From contig NC_088776.1 in NCBI RefSeq assembly GCF_954871325.1, forward strand, positions 13,702,052-13,766,051: a DNA stretch of 64,000 bases. The letters run 5' to 3'. Below are positions 59,923 to 64,000 of the stretch, in pieces. Below the pieces are notes generated by a model. The model was not told where the DNA came from. It ran no database searches and saw nothing but the letters and a program-made list of their open reading frames with translations. Position numbers and translations under genes: made by a program. Every line of letters begins with the position of its first letter. The stretch's first letter is position 1. The stretch is from Gordionus sp. m RMFG-2023. Taxonomy: Eukaryota; Nematomorpha; Gordioida; Chordodea; Parachordodidae.

Positions 59923-61976
59923 CTACAAATGTTACGAAAAGCGATCTATTACTTTCAAAATAAAATTTATTAGATATATCTGATTTTTAGTATAATTTAT
60001 TTAAATCCAAATTTCAGGTACATTCAATTCAAAGCTATATATAGATTGCAATTTAGAGTTTGGATATTGGATCAATTTTTACATATATACTTTATAGTAA
60101 GGGTAGAAGGAAAACTAGAGTATTAAAATTTAGAATCTGAGAAAAAAAAGGATTTTGGTTCCAAATATTTTCAAAAATTGTGATTTAGTTTCGGTAAAAA
60201 AAAATGATTCCTAGATTTGACGTGTTTTTGAGGGTTTTCTAAGGGTTTAGCTTCCAAACACTTTTCAAAGAATAAACTCTTCAAATTATATTTTATAACA
60301 ATATATAGCTTTCTTTAGTCTCGTGAGTGTCCTACTTAGGTATTAATTAAGTTCAAAGAAGTTGCTCTGATATTACAGGGGACACTTTTACCATGTGATT
60401 AAAAAAGAGCACTATGACTGAAATATATTTTTGTTATCAAAAATTTTAGAATAAGTTCTGGTTCCGGTTCCCATAAATTTTAAAAGGTGGCGGTTCCAAG
60501 TTCTGCTTCTGGTTTTAAACCCTTGTTATACTATTGATGATAGTTATTAATCGAAAAAAAGGGAGACTGGTAGATAGTAAAGGCTGGACTTAATGATGAG
60601 ATTTGACGATGGTATATAACAAAACCAGTGATATTAGACAGGAGTGGATGAGGAAATATAATTCGCGCGATAGAGGAAACTTCTGACCATTCTTATTTAA
60701 ATGTCAGCAAAATTTGATAAAAGGAGAAAAAACATATTCAACTTTATAGATTAAATAGTTAATTTTTTTAAATGATTGAATTTGAAAAATATTGGCCTTT
60801 ATGATTCAGAGAGTCAAGTATTTATTTTAAACGTTTAAGATTTATTTTCTAAGAATTTCAGCATCAATTCTGACCGATTAAGTATGAGTCTTAGGTCTAA
60901 TTTTGTAAACATTTTATGTTCAAGTGTTGTGTTATTTAACTCTATAGAAATCTCAGCTGATTCTTCATAACAATGACACATTGAGCCTTAATGTTTTTTT
61001 GAAATATGGTAAACCATGGAGCGTATCATTTAAAAATTATACCTATTTATTCACTTGATATTGTAGGTAACACCATGATTTAACAATGTGTTTACTATAA
61101 ATTAGTTCTTAAATAAAATATCTTTCTAAATCTAAAGTTAATATTTAAGAGAATAGTGACTTAATTTCATTTAAGATATAATACAGTGATAGCCATATTT
61201 TAATATTAATTGTCCATTTTAAAAGCTTATTATGTATAATTTAATTTCTCTACGGAACAGTAAATACTATCAAAAGAAACTGTTAAAATTCCGGTCCGAG
61301 CCAAAAACAAAATCAAATCCAGGCCTGGTTGTTTGATAGGCTACTGGTCTCTGGTGTATATAATATATAAAAATATATAATTATTTCACTTAATATACCT
61401 GAACCTTTTGGCTGAATAATTAATTAATAATAAGAAATACTTTGAGAAAGGTTTAAGAATTTTAAAATTTTAGAATTTTATTGATATTTTATGTAGAACT
61501 GAATTCTACGATTTAAAAAAAAAAAAAATTTAAGATAACATAGTTTTATGTAAATTTATAATTTAATAAAAATCGATAATTTGTAGGTCCAGTTAAAATA
61601 ATAGTAAAAAGTATACATTACGATTTTACATCTTAAATTATATTTTAATTTAATATTTATGGTACTTTCACATTAATGAATCATTTATAGTGAGCGCGAT
61701 ATGTCGCTTAAGCAATATTTAATTCAAGCTAAACGATAGCATAATTGTATAATTTAACATTTTGTTTTTTTTTTGATAAATTACCAATCACTTTGAGCGA
61801 CAAAATTGTTTTGTTATCATTAAGTTTTTTTATTAGGGTTTCAGCAAGTTTTTATCAAAAAGCCCAACTGGAAAATCATTTTACTGGCTTCTTACATAAT
61901 TAATAGTTTTCTTTCATATTAAATAGTTTTCTTTCATATTAAAAAGTTTTTCAAAGTTCAATTTATAATTTTTTCT
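59923..61976. other. upstream region or first intron of the PKA gene
   Basis: By the acceptor at 59922 this should be intron sequence. I searched the minus strand for a dimerisation/docking segment (a 'LxxLLxGYT...LVEFAxEYF'-like pattern) and saw none. The sequence is AT-rich with no structured repeats of note. Confidence 0.4.
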
Positions 61977-62197
61977 TTAGGCTGTGTCCTAAATATCAAA
62001 AATTGCATAAAAATTATCTCGCGCAATTTGCGCGAGTTTAACAAAAAAAATAATATAATACATTTTTAATGGGAAATTAAAATGTTGGCCTAAATGATTT
62101 TTTCGATTTTGCGCAAATTACGTGATTCTTAAAAGTTTCACGATTCGTAAAATTTTAATCATTTTTTCCTTAAACTTTTGCGAATTGAAGGAATAAA

Positions 62198-62912
62198 ATG
62201 GCGAACGAATTTCAATTAATGGAAAATATAAGACTTTATAGACATTTGTGAGAAATACAGCTGCAAGTAAAATCATATGGGAAGAGATTATATAAATATT
62301 ATTTTATATTTTAGGTTCAGGTGCTGCTATGATGAACCAGCAAGCATCTTAAATTTGTTGAAGATTTTTACTGGCTAAAAGAAAATGTGGAGGATATATG
62401 TAAGCACACTGAAGCAAGTTTCAGTGTAAAACAATCTAAGGATGCACAAATATCTCCACATGTATTATAACATGAAATTAGAACTATATAATAATCTATA
62501 TTTTAGGATTATGAGCCAGACATCCAAGATATGTTAAATGTACAATCATCACAAGTATATAACATTAAATTAGAACTATATAATAATCTATATCTTAGGA
62601 TTTAGAGCCAAACATCCAAGATATGTTAAATGTACAAATATCATCACAAGTATATAACATTAAATTAGAACTATATAATAATCTATATCTTAGGATTATG
62701 AGCCAAACATCCAAGATATGTTAAATATACAAATATCATCACAAGTATTATAACATTAAATTAGAACTATATAATAATCTATATCTTAGGGTTTAGAGCC
62801 AAACACACAAGATATGTTAAATGATATAGTCAATCAGAAACAAATGTTTGAATTTAAAATGAAATTTTCCCTTTATATTTATAATTTTCTATATTATTTT
62901 CATATTTATTAA
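62198..62912 (+). CDS. small unrecognised protein with duplicated mini-exons
   Basis: Proposed exons, all GT-AG and in frame (444 bp, 147 aa): 62198-62247, 62341-62461, 62507-62554, 62599-62649, 62694-62744, 62790-62912 (TAA). The start ATG 62198 is the only early one (MANEFQLMENIRLYR). Exon 2 encodes an acidic/aromatic, possibly helical stretch (KFVEDFYWLKENVEDICKHT). Exons 3, 4, 5 and the start of 6 are repeats of D(Y/L)EP(D/N)IQDMLN, each followed by VQSSQ or IQISSQ; exon 6 continues into a hydrophobic, aromatic tail (FSLYIYNFLYYF). The four introns between repeats are 44-45 bp and nearly identical, so the exon-intron unit was duplicated very recently. Exon 1 joining and the terminal tail are the weakest parts. 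No family recognised. It lies between facing GGCTGTGTCC repeats and could belong to a mobile element. Confidence 0.6.
62462..62838 (+). repeat. 92-96-bp tandem repeat made of mini-exon plus mini-intron
   Basis: TTAGGATTATGAGCC-type starts recur at 62503, 62595, 62690 and 62786, giving unit lengths of 92, 95 and 96 bp. Each unit is a 44-45 bp segment GTAT...CTTAG followed by a 48-51 bp open segment. Differences between copies are a handful of bases, and the open segments differ in length only by three bases, which keeps frame. Confidence 0.9.
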
Positions 62913-63237
62913 TTTTTATATTATCTTCATATTTATGATTTTGTATATTTTTATAATAAAAATTATTATGTTTAATGAATTTTTATAAAATGTGATTTGA
63001 GTCATTTTAGCAGTTTAAATACGAACCAAAACAACACTTTTTTTTGCACTTTTTATTGAATATTTATAAATAAATGCTATAACTTTGACAAATTTAAACT
63101 TTCATAAGAAATATAAGATAATGGAAATTAAAAAATAAATGTATAAAAATTTTGGAATAAGGGTTTCTAATTAATTTGTGTCCTCAATATCAATAATAAT
63201 ATTTTGTAATAAGCAGTCAGCCTTAACAATTTATATA
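62913..63237. other. 3' flank of the mini-exon gene
   Basis: AT-rich with several AATAAA/ATAAATG hexamers that could serve polyadenylation. No gene seen. Confidence 0.4.
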
Positions 63238-63245
63238 GTATTAAT

Positions 63246-63623
63246 TAGTGATCTCCATCGGGCCTAATTTTTCAAGCCCGGCCTGGCCCGAAATTTTTTT
63301 ATAAAAGTTTTGCCGGCCCGGCCCGAACCCGAAATTTTATTATAAAAAATTTATCGGCCTGGCCCGAATTTATTTAAATATAGAAATTAATTTTTATAAT
63401 TACTCAAAATAAAAGACATATGTTATATGTCTTTTAGTTTCAATAAATGAAATCAAATATTTTTATTTTACATAAAAAATTCAATATAAAATTGATAAAT
63501 TTAGATATATTTAAAAAAATTTCCAAAGTCCGACCCGACCCGAATTTTTTTAAAAAATATTAGAAGCCCATTCGAGCCGGACTCGGGCAGAGTACGGGCC
63601 GTGCCTAACTTTGCAGATCTCTA
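63246..63623. mobile_element. 378-bp MITE with perfect 8-bp target duplication
   Basis: The left end TAGTGATCTCCATCGGGCC and the inverse of the right end (TAGAGATCTGCAAAG) agree over the first ten or so bases. GTATTAAT flanks it exactly (63238-63245 and 63624-63631), an 8-bp hAT-type duplication. Both subterminal regions are rich in GGCCCG/CGGGCC, the middle is AT-rich and contains AATTACTCAAAATAAAAG. The truncated copy at 39350-39672 is of the same family. No coding capacity; the perfect duplication points to a young insertion. Confidence 0.9.
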
Positions 63624-63631
63624 GTATTAAT

Positions 63632-64000
63632 AATATTAGTTTCTAAGGATTTATATAAGTGTTTAAATTTGGAACTCATGAACATGATTATCTTCAAATA
63701 ATATAGTAAAACACCAAACATTTTATATATTATAATTTGAAAATAAATGTATGATTCGGGACATGCTTCGTATCTCCCAAAACTTTTGAGAAATTTTTTT
63801 TTAGTTTAGGACACAGCCTTATATATGAATTAAATATACGAGTATAATTTAATGCATTCGTCTTGATGTTGCATTAATATATTGAGTATAGCAGAGATGT
63901 GATAAATCTATCACAACCCCTATGGTTGGGGGGGGGGGGGATAATTTTACATATACAGGAGTCTTAAATTAAGAAGAGGCCTATAAGAATTTTTTCTTTT
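63632..64000. other. right margin of the window
   Basis: No gene. It contains the right GGACACAGCC inverted end (63806-63822) and a 13-base G run (63928-63940). Confidence 0.5.

Larger units (their letters stand above)
61977..63823. other. inverted GGCTGTGTCCTAAA repeats bracketing the mini-exon gene
   Basis: TAGGCTGTGTCCTAAATATC at 61976 and its inverse, TTTAGGACACAGCCTTA, at about 63806-63822 face each other over 1.85 kb. A related single end is at about 34118 (TAAGGCTGTGGCCTAAATAT). They could be the termini of one element carrying the small gene, or ends of two unrelated old copies. No clear target duplication was seen. Confidence 0.4.

Noticed and set aside
62462-62838. CRISPR-like array
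   Set aside because: Units are tandem with no variable spacers, the DNA is eukaryotic, and exon/intron signals explain the structure.

Overview
The window is very AT-rich eukaryotic DNA (roughly three quarters A+T by eye) with few genes and many transposons. I think it comes from an animal. The mitochondrial ferredoxin reads like animal FDX2, the THO-complex gene follows animal THOC1 exon after exon, and there is a type II protein kinase A regulatory subunit. The very high A+T, introns often only 42-60 bp long, and sparse gene content would fit a small or parasitic animal lineage, but that last step is inference.

Six genes can be supported. (1) An intronless mitochondrial [2Fe-2S] ferredoxin, plus strand, 8253-8720. 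(2) THOC1, minus strand, 32228-19317. I could resolve it into 17 exons that keep frame (752 aa); two of its introns have been swollen by transposons. (3) An intronless minus-strand orphan with three internal repeats, 37593-36907. (4) A minus-strand orphan single-pass membrane protein, 50192-42344, in 14 exons (907 aa). Its C-terminal part is made from seven tandemly duplicated phase 1-1 exons. (5) A PKA type II regulatory subunit, minus strand, 59922-54161, lacking only its N-terminal docking-domain exon(s). (6) A small plus-strand gene, 62198-62912 (147 aa), containing a run of duplicated 48-51 bp mini-exons.

Layout from left to right. 1-8250 is gene-poor with decayed hAT-type short elements. 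8253-8720 is the ferredoxin. 9640-18900 is a transposon block: a LINE-like reverse transcriptase relic on the minus strand, a 364-bp MITE with a perfect 8-bp target duplication, a 3.17-kb fold-back hAT, and a second copy of the LINE-like element on the plus strand. 19317-32228 is THOC1; its introns hold a 3.7-kb hAT with ~570-bp inverted arms, itself carrying a MITE, and a fossil Ty3/gypsy pol fragment flanked by inverted repeats. 33390-40343 is another hAT/MITE block around the repeat-containing orphan. 42344-50192 is the membrane protein gene. 50560-51875 holds hAT remains. 54161-59922 is the PKA subunit, with a 4.26-kb intron. 62-63.6 kb has the mini-exon gene and a 378-bp MITE with an 8-bp target duplication.

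The genes do not form an operon or an obvious functional cluster. Ferredoxin serves mitochondrial Fe-S and electron transfer, THOC1 serves co-transcriptional mRNP assembly and export, and the PKA subunit serves cAMP signalling. The most unusual features are the two independent tandem exon duplications built from symmetric exons separated by tiny introns, and a splice-donor style that mostly lacks the usual G at position +5. All exon limits were worked out by hand from reading frame, GT-AG ends and family alignment from memory; no search was run.
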